A stretch of 64,000 nucleotides of DNA from Reinekea sp. G2M2-21 (GTDB lineage: Bacteria; Pseudomonadota; Gammaproteobacteria; Pseudomonadales; Natronospirillaceae). Below the pieces are notes generated by a model. It worked only from the letters and a program-made list of their open reading frames with translations, had not been told where the DNA came from and ran no database searches. The stretch spans positions 62,001-126,000 of the forward strand of contig NZ_JADPQG010000007.1 of NCBI RefSeq assembly GCF_015687175.1, in the 5' to 3' direction. Position numbers and translations under genes: made by a program. Shown piece by piece: positions 44,238 to 52,379 of this stretch (position 1 is its first letter; each line of letters opens with the position of its first letter).

Positions 44238-44678
44238 ATGAAAACTCTCACAACTGCTTTTCACGACCGAGGAAATTGCCGACTGTATGTCTCTGATCAA
44301 AACTACGATAGCCGTAAACCAGCCAACAACGGCAAAGGCCGCATCGATGCCAACCTGGTCATTATCGATCAGGGGCATATGGCTGGGAAGTATGGGCGCC
44401 AGCGTTTCGAGCTGCACACGATGACACGAGACGGCGAGCCGTGCAGCCTCATTAACTCACCATGGGTACTGCTGACCGGCGAAGAAGGTACAGACTTCAC
44501 ACCTGGTATTGGGCTTAGTGATCTCGATGCAGACGAGCCAATGCAGTTTGAAGCCAATGGCTATAGTGTTCGCTATAACCCTGGCAGCCGTCAATGGGAC
44601 CTTTCGCACCCAGAGATTGGTGCGTGTGGTAATTTCAATGAGCTTTCGCACGCGGTTATTGAGGCAATTAAGGGTTGA
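44238..44678 (+). CDS. Hypothetical protein, intact paralogue of 34796
   Basis: 146 aa, soluble. Features FHDRGNCRLYV near the start, then NLVIIDQG, KYGRQRFELHT and DGEP. The broken copy at 34796 shares the first two thirds. ATG 44238 has GAGG 7 nt upstream. Second gene of the E21 unit. Confidence 0.65.
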   Translation: MKTLTTAFHDRGNCRLYVSDQNYDSRKPANNGKGRIDANLVIIDQGHMAGKYGRQRFELHTMTRDGEPCSLINSPWVLLTGEEGTDFTPGIGLSDLDADEPMQFEANGYSVRYNPGSRQWDLSHPEIGACGNFNELSHAVIEAIKG

Positions 44679-44762
44679 TGACAATTGGCTAGCTACACCA
44701 GCCTTAAAGATCGCTTTACGCATAGCCGGGCTGAATGCTCGGCCATGCTGTTTTATTTAGAA

Positions 44763-44832
44763 GGCGCGAACCAATAAGGCGATTTACCGCGATAACGACA
44801 GAAGGGGCTAACCTCGCACTTTCCGTTACACT
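44763..44832 (+). promoter_or_regulatory. E element 22
   Basis: Arms GGCGC and GGCGA, 10-nt spacer GAACCAATAA; -10 TACACT at 44827 (offset 45). Confidence 0.65.
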
Positions 44833-44859
44833 TGTTTCATCTTTTATGAGGACTTTCAC

Positions 44860-45327
44860 ATGACTGTAAAATGTTTCAGCTCCGAAGGAAATTCTGATTC
44901 ATTCCAATGTACTGAGTTACTTAGCTATTATTTAGGTACTTTACTTGGACCCTTTTTGGGTGCTTTGAGTATTGTCACCATCTCCATCGCTTTGATCTTT
45001 CTTTTGGCACCTGATACTGAACATGATTCGTGGGTGATGGAGGTCTCGCCAATTCAACATAGCGCGTTTCTAAATGTTAGAAGGCTTGTTACAGCAGAAT
45101 TAATCTCAAAAACCAGCGATGTTGTACAACTTGAATTCTATCAAGGCGAGCACGACTTTCCAGAGTATCAGAATATTTTGAAGAAAAGCTTTAAGCAGAA
45201 AGATCGACTTTTCTTCATGATTTCTGATGTATTAAGCCCCTACGGTTGCGTACTCATAGATGTTGGTTCACCGGAAGGAGCGCACTCTGAAAGAGTTGAC
45301 TATCGGCTAACATTGGAGTGTCGTTAA
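44860..45327 (+). CDS. Membrane-anchored hypothetical protein
   Basis: 155 aa. One long hydrophobic stretch (residues ~24-52, probably one or two spans) followed by a soluble C-terminal domain. TGAGGA ribosome site. Not recognised. Confidence 0.6.
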   Translation: MTVKCFSSEGNSDSFQCTELLSYYLGTLLGPFLGALSIVTISIALIFLLAPDTEHDSWVMEVSPIQHSAFLNVRRLVTAELISKTSDVVQLEFYQGEHDFPEYQNILKKSFKQKDRLFFMISDVLSPYGCVLIDVGSPEGAHSERVDYRLTLECR

Positions 45328-45390
45328 TCTGAAAACAGTCTGATTGCAGAAACTTTAATTGGCGGTTCGAACGCTGCGCGAGGAGAATTC

Positions 45391-45513
45391 ATGAACTACG
45401 GTACTTTGGTAGGCAATCTTAAGAAAAGGCTTAAAATGGCTGCTAACGGTGTTCATGGCGGGCACCGTTGCCCGCCTCTGTCTCTGTCAAAAGTCCTTTT
45501 GATAGTCGCGTAA
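45391..45513 (+). CDS. Possible small protein overlapping a terminator
   Basis: 40 codons with AGGAG upstream, but codons 23-29 coincide with the hairpin at 45457 and the stop lies in E element 23. It may be the remnant of a longer gene. Confidence 0.3.
   Translation: MNYGTLVGNLKKRLKMAANGVHGGHRCPPLSLSKVLLIVA
45457..45476 (+). terminator. Terminator hairpin
   Basis: GGCGGGCA, loop CCGT, TGCCCGCC (8-bp stem), followed by TCTGTCTC. Confidence 0.6.
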
Positions 45514-45575
45514 CAATATGGCGATCGGAAGCCATCGAAAGCCACGATCAGTTTTAGTCTCTCTTTCCCCATAAT
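45505..45575 (+). promoter_or_regulatory. E element 23
   Basis: Arms GTCGC and GGCGA, 10-nt spacer GTAACAATAT; -10 CATAAT at 45570 (offset 46). Confidence 0.6.
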
Positions 45576-45612
45576 TGCTTCATCACTTAGAAAACAGCAC
45601 AAGGGGCGCGAC

Positions 45613-45834
45613 ATGAAACATCCAATCATTGAACTACAAGACGACTTTAACCCAAACAAGGTTTGGTTGGTTCGTAAAGCCGGTGGTCGTTATTCTGTTA
45701 CACAGCGCATCAAAGGCCTGCAACAGCACGATTGGGTACAGATGAATCTGGCTCATATCGCCAGCGCAACTAACCGAGAAGTATCTGACATTCAACGGGA
45801 CTTTAACTCAATCAACAATAAGAAAGCGGCATAA
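45613..45834 (+). CDS. Hypothetical small basic protein
   Basis: 73 aa, basic, not recognised. AAGGGG 8 nt upstream. First gene of the E23 unit. Confidence 0.6.
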   Translation: MKHPIIELQDDFNPNKVWLVRKAGGRYSVTQRIKGLQQHDWVQMNLAHIASATNREVSDIQRDFNSINNKKAA

Positions 45835-45843
45835 GGCCGCTTT
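45823..45843 (+). terminator. Hairpin overlapping a stop codon
   Basis: AAAGCGGC, 5-nt loop, GCCGCTTT; may partly end transcription after the first gene of the E23 unit. Confidence 0.5.
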
Positions 45844-45868
45844 CACCGGTCATGGTTAACAGGATTTG

Positions 45869-46279
45869 ATGAACATGCAGACGCAAACCATTCCCCAGGC
45901 ATTGGTCTTTGAATTTATTCATCACGGAGCACACCATTGCTATTTTACCCCGTATCAGGGTGAGCTATCCGATACCCTCCAACAACAACTACGGGAGGCA
46001 TGTATTCGACGAATGTCGAAAAAAGGTGTCGACGCCGATTTCATTGCCGTAGAGGGTAACTCGTTGACTGGCAAGCCGGTGACTGATATTGAAATTCACT
46101 GGATTTCAGATCAATCATTTCAGGCCCGGTACACCACAAAAACCAGTGCCGGCGCTGTTATGTTCGGGTACTGCCAGGTCATCAATGAGCCTTTGACAGT
46201 ACTACCCCCGGGCTGGAGTGAAGCTATCCAGGTTCGGTCCGAACGCCTTCGCGCACTTGGAAGTAGCCATGAGGTATGA
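45869..46279 (+). CDS. Hypothetical protein
   Basis: 136 aa, soluble, not recognised. Two in-frame ATGs (45869, 45875); AGGA fits either. Overlaps the next gene by 11 nt. Confidence 0.6.
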   Translation: MNMQTQTIPQALVFEFIHHGAHHCYFTPYQGELSDTLQQQLREACIRRMSKKGVDADFIAVEGNSLTGKPVTDIEIHWISDQSFQARYTTKTSAGAVMFGYCQVINEPLTVLPPGWSEAIQVRSERLRALGSSHEV

Positions 46280-46601
46280 AAAAGCGATGCACAGTCTGCA
46301 CCACTCCCAATTCTCGGCTGATTCTGAATACCAGGCTGAATTTTCCCATTATCGCGATGCTATTTGGGTACATTCGTGCGCCGATGGATCGACGGTTGGT
46401 CGTTTTGGTAAAAATGGCGTTGATATCCACAACACTATTACTGAGCAATTGGCCGGAGCTCCGGAATGCCGGCACTGTACCCATGGCCGGGTCACTGCTG
46501 CGGATTGGCAAATGTTTCGAGAAAAAGCGCTGGAGTATTGGCGCGTCGACATTCCCATTGATACATTTGACCCAAAATTTTTTAAAGAATCCAACAGTTA
46601 A
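46269..46601 (+). CDS. Conserved plasmid-type hypothetical protein
   Basis: 110 aa. The pattern WVHSCADGSTVGRFGKNG, DIHNTITEQLAG and ECRHCTHG looks like a family common on Pseudomonas-type plasmids and phages (memory-based). The CRHC could bind metal. ATG 46269 overlaps the upstream gene. Confidence 0.65.
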   Translation: MRYEKAMHSLHHSQFSADSEYQAEFSHYRDAIWVHSCADGSTVGRFGKNGVDIHNTITEQLAGAPECRHCTHGRVTAADWQMFREKALEYWRVDIPIDTFDPKFFKESNS

Positions 46602-46711
46602 TGACTGGTTGCCGCGGTGAACAGGCTTTTAAAACCTGACAACCCAGGGTTGGTTACCGAAGGTTTGCTCACTGCCATCACATTGCCGCCCTGTCCTACC
46701 AATCTTTGATT

Positions 46712-46783
46712 GACGCATAATCAATGAGGCGTTCCCTAGCCACTTAAACAGACGATCTGATTCACTATTCGATTGAATACACT
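46712..46783 (+). promoter_or_regulatory. E element 24
   Basis: Arms GACGC and GGCGT, 11-nt spacer; -10 TACACT at 46778 (offset 46). Confidence 0.65.
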
Positions 46784-46810
46784 GGCCCCATCGTTATAAG
46801 GAGTTAGGAC

Positions 46811-47137
46811 ATGAAAACAACAAACTCAATTACCAAGATTACTCACGATGGGGTGCAGGTGGACTGGCTTGGCGGCGGTGATGTGGTCTACGTGTTAGAA
46901 GGTGTTGCGTATACGGTGGCCTCTGGTTTTGATTCTGCTGATGGACAGTCTTACATCGAATCCTCACGACCAGCGACAACCGAGGAAAATCGAGACGCGG
47001 CACGCTACGCGCTGAACGCATCTCAGCGTAAGACACCCGAACGCCAGAACAAACCCAAGACCTCTACCGCATCTTGGATTGAAATGAATGCGCTTGAAGA
47101 TGCACTACTTGCCCGAACTGAACAGGGTCTCTTTTGA
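46811..47137 (+). CDS. Hypothetical protein
   Basis: 108 aa, soluble, not recognised. AAGGAG ribosome site. First gene of the E24 unit. Confidence 0.6.
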   Translation: MKTTNSITKITHDGVQVDWLGGGDVVYVLEGVAYTVASGFDSADGQSYIESSRPATTEENRDAARYALNASQRKTPERQNKPKTSTASWIEMNALEDALLARTEQGLF

Positions 47138-47161
47138 GACCCGATTTTATAGGAGAGCACC

Positions 47162-47470
47162 ATGCCCCGTTTTAGCCCCCTGATCGTTGATGAATCACTG
47201 AACCAGAACCTGGAAGTCGTGACGGTTTTCTATCCGCGCAAGAATACCCACGAGAGCACTTTACGCGATAAGCGCGACGGCCGGCTGTTGGGTTTGGAAG
47301 GTCAGAACCGGCCTGTGCATTTTGTGGGTGGCGATGCAGCCATACGTTCAATCGCGGAAGGTACCGGCTTTGTTGTTGGTTCCGAGTTAGTCAGTATCGA
47401 GGCGCATGATTGCGGTAATTCCGGTGTCTACCGGATTGACCTCGACAAGAATGGGAATAAATGGGAGTAG
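47162..47470 (+). CDS. Hypothetical protein
   Basis: 102 aa, soluble, not recognised; its last residues precede a short AGGGC/GCCCT repeat. AGGAGA ribosome site. Confidence 0.6.
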   Translation: MPRFSPLIVDESLNQNLEVVTVFYPRKNTHESTLRDKRDGRLLGLEGQNRPVHFVGGDAAIRSIAEGTGFVVGSELVSIEAHDCGNSGVYRIDLDKNGNKWE

Positions 47471-47495
47471 GGCTATTGCCCTGCCCCTGTTTGTC

Positions 47496-47567
47496 GGCGC
47501 ATAAACAATATGGCGCTCTTCAGTACTCGAGCCACACGATCTTAATCACTACCCACATTTATACACT
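47496..47567 (+). promoter_or_regulatory. E element 25
   Basis: GGCGC arms, 11-nt spacer ATAAACAATAT, close to consensus; -10 TACACT at 47562 (offset 46). Confidence 0.7.
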
Positions 47568-47597
47568 ATCCCCATCTTTTGAAGAGGGGATTCACAA

Positions 47598-47807
47598 ATG
47601 TCACGTTCAGAACTATTCGAATTGAAATTGATCGCTAACGGCCATGGCTACAACGCTGAAGTTGTTCATAAGGCAAAGGTGCTTGCTGCCCAGGCTGGCG
47701 ATTTTGCACTCGGTTTGTGCTTCAAGGCCTTAGAGAATGGCATGGCCTCGGCTTACACAACTAAGCGCATCACTGACTTCGCCAACACAATTACTCCAGC
47801 CGCTTAA
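47598..47807 (+). CDS. Hypothetical small protein
   Basis: 69 aa, helical, not recognised. GAGGGG upstream. Confidence 0.6.
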   Translation: MSRSELFELKLIANGHGYNAEVVHKAKVLAAQAGDFALGLCFKALENGMASAYTTKRITDFANTITPAA

Positions 47808-47835
47808 TGCGGCTTTGCACAAAGGGTACTGATAC

Positions 47836-48009
47836 ATGAACATTTACCATGAAAACGGTTTCCAAAACCGCAAAGCTTATCTCGAATCACTGGCGGATAA
47901 CTTTGAGCTTGATTTGGATACGGTCATGCTCGCTGCCAGTATGCTCGGTCCTGAAGAGGACTTCGACGGTCTGGTAACGACGCTGGAAGATCATGCAGGC
48001 TGCCTATAA
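47836..48009 (+). CDS. Small acidic protein
   Basis: 57 aa. The segment FELDLDTVMLAASMLGPEEDFDGLVTTLED resembles a small conserved plasmid protein seen elsewhere (memory-based). No assigned function. Second gene of the E25 unit. Confidence 0.55.
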   Translation: MNIYHENGFQNRKAYLESLADNFELDLDTVMLAASMLGPEEDFDGLVTTLEDHAGCL

Positions 48010-48116
48010 CTCAACACCTTTTCAAATCGGGTGCTTTTACCATCGACGGTCTAAAGCACCGACTTGCTTCTGGTTGGCGTATTCAAAATACCAAACTTTC
48101 CTATCTAGCTATTGCC

Positions 48117-48188
48117 GGCGCAGAACCAATGTGGCGGTTTAGCAGATAACGAATGCCACGAATTATTCATGAGTCCACTCCTTAGAAT
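48117..48188 (+). promoter_or_regulatory. E element 26
   Basis: Arms GGCGC and GGCGG, 11-nt spacer AGAACCAATGT; -10 TAGAAT at 48183 (offset 46). Confidence 0.65.
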
Positions 48189-48216
48189 TGGCTGCATATT
48201 CAACGAGGGCGGCGAT

Positions 48217-49323
48217 ATGCGTACAGGTACTTTTCAAGAAGATTTCTTTCACGATACTCAGGTCATCCCTGGTTTGCTCACCAGCACCGGTGCCGGCGAT
48301 ATCTCAGAGCGTGTATTCAGTAATGTGGATATGGTTGACCTCGATGCCTACGATAAAGTAGTCGCATTTTTATCTGGTGGTAAGGATAGTGTTTCGATGA
48401 TCCTGAAGCTGATCGATGCAGGCATTGATCTGAGTAAGGTGGAAGCCTGGCACCACTCGGTCGATGGTCGCGAGTCCGACGGCAACTTCATGGACTGGCC
48501 TTGTGTTGAAGACTATTGCGTAAAACTGTGCGAAGCGCTCGGCATACCTGTTTACTTCTCCTGGCTGAAGGGCGGCTTCAAAGGTGAGATGCTGAAAGAG
48601 AATGCGATCAGTCAACCCCACATTATCGAAACACCAACTGGCATTAAAGTTCTTGAGCGTAATGCGAAAAGTTCAAAGAAAGCCACTCGGTTAATGTTTC
48701 CCCAGCAGAGCGCATCTTTAGCAACTCGCTGGTGCAGTAGTGCTTTGAAAATCGACGTTGCCCGCCGTGGTTTATCCAACCAGGATCGTTTCAATCACTC
48801 CAATATTTTAGTGATCAGCGGAGAGCGTCGGGAAGAAAGCGCAAACCGCGCGAAATACTACCAGCTTGAACCTCACCGGTCGGATGCTCGAGTGGCGAAA
48901 CGCACCCAACGCCATATTGATCATTGGCGCCCAGTGCTTAATTGGAGTGAAGCTGATGTATGGACTTCAATGGAAAAGCATGGGATTTTGGCCCCAGTGC
49001 CATATCGATTGGGTCTGGGCCGATCTAGCTGCCAATTCTGTATATTCTCGAGTGACCGGATTTGGGCAACGATGCGCCACTACTTTCCTACGCGGTTTCA
49101 AGAGATAGCGGACCTTGAGAATCGCTTCGGTGTGACAATCAATCGTTCAAAGTTATCAGTCAGCCAGCTTGCTGACAATGCAAAACCAATTGAGGTCGAT
49201 GATCCTTCAGCACTGGCACAGGCCATGTCGACCGAGTACACCCTTCCAATTTTTGCTGATTCCGATAACCCGTGGTTTGAACCAATGGGTGCTTTTTCAA
49301 GTGAGAGTTGTGGTTCTTACTGA
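48217..49323 (+). CDS. PAPS-reductase-family (ATP-pyrophosphatase) protein
   Basis: 368 aa. The PP-loop SGGKDS is near residue 51 (VVAFLSGGKDSVSM), followed by ARWCSSALKI-like and SGERREESANRAKY elements and a CQFC pair, as in phosphoadenosine-phosphosulfate-reductase/DndC-like proteins. Members activate a substrate with ATP and often carry out sulfur chemistry; the substrate here is unknown. It has the N-terminal motif lacking in the related gene at 30873. ATG 48217 lies 100 nt after the first E arm. Sole gene of the E26 unit. Confidence 0.75.
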   Translation: MRTGTFQEDFFHDTQVIPGLLTSTGAGDISERVFSNVDMVDLDAYDKVVAFLSGGKDSVSMILKLIDAGIDLSKVEAWHHSVDGRESDGNFMDWPCVEDYCVKLCEALGIPVYFSWLKGGFKGEMLKENAISQPHIIETPTGIKVLERNAKSSKKATRLMFPQQSASLATRWCSSALKIDVARRGLSNQDRFNHSNILVISGERREESANRAKYYQLEPHRSDARVAKRTQRHIDHWRPVLNWSEADVWTSMEKHGILAPVPYRLGLGRSSCQFCIFSSDRIWATMRHYFPTRFQEIADLENRFGVTINRSKLSVSQLADNAKPIEVDDPSALAQAMSTEYTLPIFADSDNPWFEPMGAFSSESCGSY

Positions 49324-49342
49324 GCAAACTACTTTCTAACTA

Positions 49343-49364
49343 GGGGCTTAGCCCCCTTTTTTTT
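49343..49364 (+). terminator. Rho-independent terminator
   Basis: GGGGC, TTA, GCCCC and eight T; ends the E26 unit. Confidence 0.85.
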
Positions 49365-49399
49365 GCCTTTTTTTCGGCTTCAGTGTCGCCGCAATATCA

Positions 49400-49470
49400 G
49401 GCGCATAATTAATGTGGCGCACGTTTCATAGGACGCAAAAGCAATATGGCGTGTCGCAGTTGTCTATTTA
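49400..49470 (+). promoter_or_regulatory. E element 27 (no gene follows)
   Basis: GGCGC arms, 11-nt spacer ATAATTAATGT; -10 TATTTA at 49465 (offset 45). Confidence 0.55.
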
Positions 49471-49502
49471 TACCCAAAAGATTCAGACGCCCCTATTAAT
49501 AA
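49432..49502 (+). promoter_or_regulatory. E element 28 (tandem with 27, no gene follows)
   Basis: Arms GACGC and GGCGT, 11-nt spacer AAAAGCAATAT; -10 TAATAA at 49497 (offset 45). The two tandem promoters face a 600-nt gene-free region. Confidence 0.55.
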
Positions 49503-49538
49503 ACAGTCGTTAACAGGTTTTTGCTCGAATCTCTCAGT

Positions 49539-49582
49539 GTCTATTAATACAATATTATCGCCCTTTTTTTGTATTAATAGAC
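49539..49582 (+). repeat. 14-bp inverted repeat downstream of E27/E28
   Basis: GTCTATTAATACAA and its exact reverse complement around a 16-nt loop containing a T-run; further CTATTAATA-like half sites at 49492 and 49586. Could be an RNA hairpin or operator cluster. Confidence 0.55.
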
Positions 49583-49880
49583 TGTCTGTTAATACCCATT
49601 AACCAACATAATAATCAATATAGAACGGATGTTTCGCGCTAATTTCAGGCAGCAAAATCAAGCTATCGATTGAGGCAGAACAGGTAATTCAGATAGTGAA
49701 TTGTTGATGTCTTCGACTCGCCCATTGGTATAGCAAGCTGTGCGTAGGCCTAAAAAAGGTTATTTCTTTAGATAAGGCCAGGACAACAATGTGAACCGAA
49801 CTTTCCCAGTCGTTAAATCATGACAGCACTAAGCAGTTAGGTATTTTCGCCAACTAAAAACCCTGAAAGCATCTGCTGAT

Positions 49881-49905
49881 GGTGTAGCTACACCTTAATT
49901 ACACC
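49881..49905. promoter_or_regulatory. Perfect palindrome GGTGTAGCTACACC plus half site
   Basis: 14-bp palindrome (49881-49894) and a third TACACC at 49900; candidate operator upstream of the parM-like gene. Confidence 0.5.
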
Positions 49906-49949
49906 CTTTTTATGGTCTGCATAGGCGCGTCAGCACCCCCTTCCCGCAT

Positions 49950-50032
49950 TTAACCTAATGCATTAAGTGCTGCATATAAGCCCACTAATGACGTATTTCT
50001 GCCCTAATATGCCTGATTAGCACCCTAAACCT
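49950..50032 (+). repeat. Candidate parC-like direct repeats
   Basis: CTAA-type repeats (CCTAATG, CACTAATG, CCCTAATAT, CCCTAAAC) spaced about 20-30 nt apart immediately before the parM-like promoter. Actin-type segregation systems place their centromere repeats here; the match is by position and repetition only. Confidence 0.4.
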
Positions 50033-50033
50033 G

Positions 50034-50061
50034 TTGACAATGCAAGATCATGTAATAATAT
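50034..50061 (+). promoter_or_regulatory. parM-like promoter with GATC-type operator (O5)
   Basis: TTGACA (50034), 16-nt spacer, TAATAT (50056). TGCAAGATCATG (50041-50052) fills the spacer, so its ligand should block RNA polymerase. Confidence 0.65.
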
Positions 50062-50106
50062 AGGTTTTGCAATGTATGAATTAACTTGTCAGCGAGGAAA
50101 GAATAA

Positions 50107-51357
50107 ATGACAACGATTGATAAGATGTTTGCCGATGACGACGGCTATGGCGATACTAATTCTGCTCGGTTCGCGAAAGATGAATCAGGCAATGTTTTTA
50201 TTCACTGCGCTCGCCGGCCGTCATTCCTCATTAGCGGAACACGGTCAGACTACCCGGGTGCTGTTTGCGTTACCGTGAATGGCAGTGAATACACTTCCCC
50301 TAAGAAGATGATCAATGCAGAAGAGCGCATTCAGATATCAAACGACAGTTACCCTGGCTCGCCGTACAATGCTGCCTTAATTGCAGCAGCGCTGAATGAG
50401 CACGATATCGATTTGGACGGTGACTCTGAATTGGTGACGGGTCTGCCTATCCGCAGTTTCTTCGACTTAAACAGCAAAGGTTTTGATCTGGCTGTCAGCG
50501 GGAATGTAGCTGAAAAGAAAAATGGTTTAAGTCGCTTTAATGTTGAAGTGTTCAGCGCGAAGCGTAAGGGTCAGTACGCTTTCCCTACCGAGCGTCACTT
50601 TGTCGTCAGTGAGGCCGTTGGCGTTCTCATTGATGTTTTATACGATGACGTGGGAAATCGCCGGAATGATTGGATTTTCGATGGTTTGGATGATGACGCT
50701 TTCGTTCTCACCATCGATATGGGCAGTCGTACAACCGATTTGTGCGGATTGACACGTAATTTAGTTCCTGTACGCCATACCCTGAAGACCATCAATATTG
50801 GTTTGAATGATGTCCACGCGCGTTTCCGTGATCTCTTGGTGGCTGAAGATGGCGGGCAGCTTATGCATGATGCCGGCTTGACAGTAAATGCCTTGACTGA
50901 CGATAAAGTGCGTAAGTTGTTTCAGGATGGTGAAGTTCGCAGAATGCGCAGTGCTGAACGCGACACGGTCAGTATCCAACATTTAGCTGAAAAAGCTTTC
51001 ACAAGTATTGTTCGTGACGACATTGTTACTAAATTGGGGTCGTTAGCAGATGATTTGAGCCAGGTTGCCGCAATTATCGTTGCCGGTGGCGGTGCTGCTG
51101 TAAACGGTTTGATGCAGCACAGCCTCCGAAAAGAACTAATGGTTGATCAACACGCTATTGAAAAACAAGAAGCGCGTATGAACGCAGGCCAAATCATTGC
51201 ATCTGACAGCGCGCAAGGTAATAAGATTCTTTGTGCTCCTGTGGCTGAACATGCCAATGTACGGGGATTCCTTAAATGGCTGGCATTCATTCAGCACAAG
51301 CTTACAGCGAGCGATATTGCGGGTATGTCCGATCGCTTGCCTGTTTTAAGCCGTTAA
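50107..51357 (+). CDS. Actin-like plasmid segregation protein (ParM/StbA type)
   Basis: 416 aa. VLTIDMGSRTTDLCG (~residue 200) is the phosphate-2 motif and IIVAGGGAAVNG (~residue 322) the adenosine motif of the actin/Hsp70 fold, as in ParM and StbA. The protein would form ATP-driven filaments that push plasmid copies apart, using an adaptor bound to centromere repeats. The next gene is the probable adaptor. A strong promoter with operator O5 precedes it. Confidence 0.8.
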   Translation: MTTIDKMFADDDGYGDTNSARFAKDESGNVFIHCARRPSFLISGTRSDYPGAVCVTVNGSEYTSPKKMINAEERIQISNDSYPGSPYNAALIAAALNEHDIDLDGDSELVTGLPIRSFFDLNSKGFDLAVSGNVAEKKNGLSRFNVEVFSAKRKGQYAFPTERHFVVSEAVGVLIDVLYDDVGNRRNDWIFDGLDDDAFVLTIDMGSRTTDLCGLTRNLVPVRHTLKTINIGLNDVHARFRDLLVAEDGGQLMHDAGLTVNALTDDKVRKLFQDGEVRRMRSAERDTVSIQHLAEKAFTSIVRDDIVTKLGSLADDLSQVAAIIVAGGGAAVNGLMQHSLRKELMVDQHAIEKQEARMNAGQIIASDSAQGNKILCAPVAEHANVRGFLKWLAFIQHKLTASDIAGMSDRLPVLSR

Positions 51358-51374
51358 CAGTTAAGGGGTATCTT

Positions 51375-51797
51375 ATGACTGGTTATCAGCGAAAAATGAT
51401 ATATAACAAAGACATGGAGGCGTTGGTTGATGCTGGTGCGGTAAGTACGAAAGAGCTGAAAGAGTTCGTTGTTACGTTATCTCGTTTCATGCTCGCAGGC
51501 GACTGTCATATTGAGATTCAGACATTTGCTGGCCTGCTGAAAGTTTTACCACCGGAAACTCTTAAATCGACTATCACTGAGGTAAACAAGATGTTAATTG
51601 ACAAGCAATCGGAATTATTGCGAATACCAGTAGTTTCCGCGAGTTCAAAAAATCACGTAGCGAAAGAACCTGCCACTGTTGCTGGTGCTTTGGTTTCAAC
51701 GCCAGTTCGGTCTTTGGAACGATCGCAGTCAGTTGAACGGTCGGGTTCGTCATCTGGTTCCATCAAATCTGCAGAGCCTAATGCCCTGGGGTGTTAA
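51375..51797 (+). CDS. Probable ParR-like partner of the actin-like protein
   Basis: 140 aa from ATG 51375 with AAGGGG upstream, 17 nt after the parM-like gene. The N-terminal half is helical; the C-terminus is Ser-rich and likely disordered. No direct match to ParR/StbB is visible; the role is inferred from operon position. Confidence 0.55.
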   Translation: MTGYQRKMIYNKDMEALVDAGAVSTKELKEFVVTLSRFMLAGDCHIEIQTFAGLLKVLPPETLKSTITEVNKMLIDKQSELLRIPVVSASSKNHVAKEPATVAGALVSTPVRSLERSQSVERSGSSSGSIKSAEPNALGC

Positions 51798-51824
51798 TTC
51801 TAGATAAGCTATGATTCTTTGTTT

Positions 51825-51859
51825 AAGCCTCTCCCTTGAGTGTTCGGAGGGGCTTTTTT
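51825..51859 (+). terminator. Rho-independent terminator
   Basis: AAGCCTCTCC, 11-nt loop, GGAGGGGCTT and a T-run; ends the parM-like operon. Confidence 0.8.
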
Positions 51860-52379
51860 ATATGAATTAGACTTAGATACTCTGTTGTTTGTTTTTGCTT
51901 TATTCCTTATTCCTTGGCAACCGAACTGCTTGATCTGCAATTATCGTTATTTTAAGAAGCGGTGATTGATTCGAAGATATGCGTTCTTTGGTTTATCTAT
52001 TGATTACTTCTTAGTCGCTTTCATAATGAGGTAGGTACATTCGTATTTATTGATGTGTTTCTTTATTTCTTTATTTCTTATTCCTTGTAATCCGCTTTAC
52101 CAAACTACGGGAGGTGCTTTGCCCCTCTTCGTTGTCTGATTAAGTAGGTTCCGTAATTGCTTTTGTTTGAACGCGTACAGTGTTTTTTTTAGGCTAAAAA
52201 TGCAGAAATGCTCAGTTATCAATATTGTTTAATCCCTCTTTTTGTATTCTTTTGGCCACTACCACGCAATTTAGCCCAGATTTTGCGAATTTCAGGTGAT
52301 TAAGTGTTTTTTTCGTTTTTAGGTCGTGACAAATTCTTCCATTTGCATGGAATAAATCGAAATATTGAATATTGAATCG
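51860..52379. other. AT-rich gene-free stretch
   Basis: No ORF or clear regulatory element. Two similar TTTATTCCTTATTCCTTG-like tracts (near 51897 and 52065) repeat. It separates the parM-like locus from the replication region. Confidence 0.4.

Noticed and set aside
4210-49502. E elements as integron attC sites in a cassette array
   Set aside because: They are direct repeats, not long imperfect palindromes, lack RYYYAAC/GTTRRRY ends, and precede genes at a fixed distance with a -10 box; no integrase is seen.
4210-49502. E elements as sigma-54 promoters (GG/GC spacing)
   Set aside because: No TGGCAC-N5-TTGC pattern, and the spacer length varies by 2 nt, which sigma-54 does not tolerate.
4210-49502. 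E elements as phage-type RNA polymerase promoters
   Set aside because: The element is about 46 nt away from a bacterial-type -10 box, so it is more likely an activator site.
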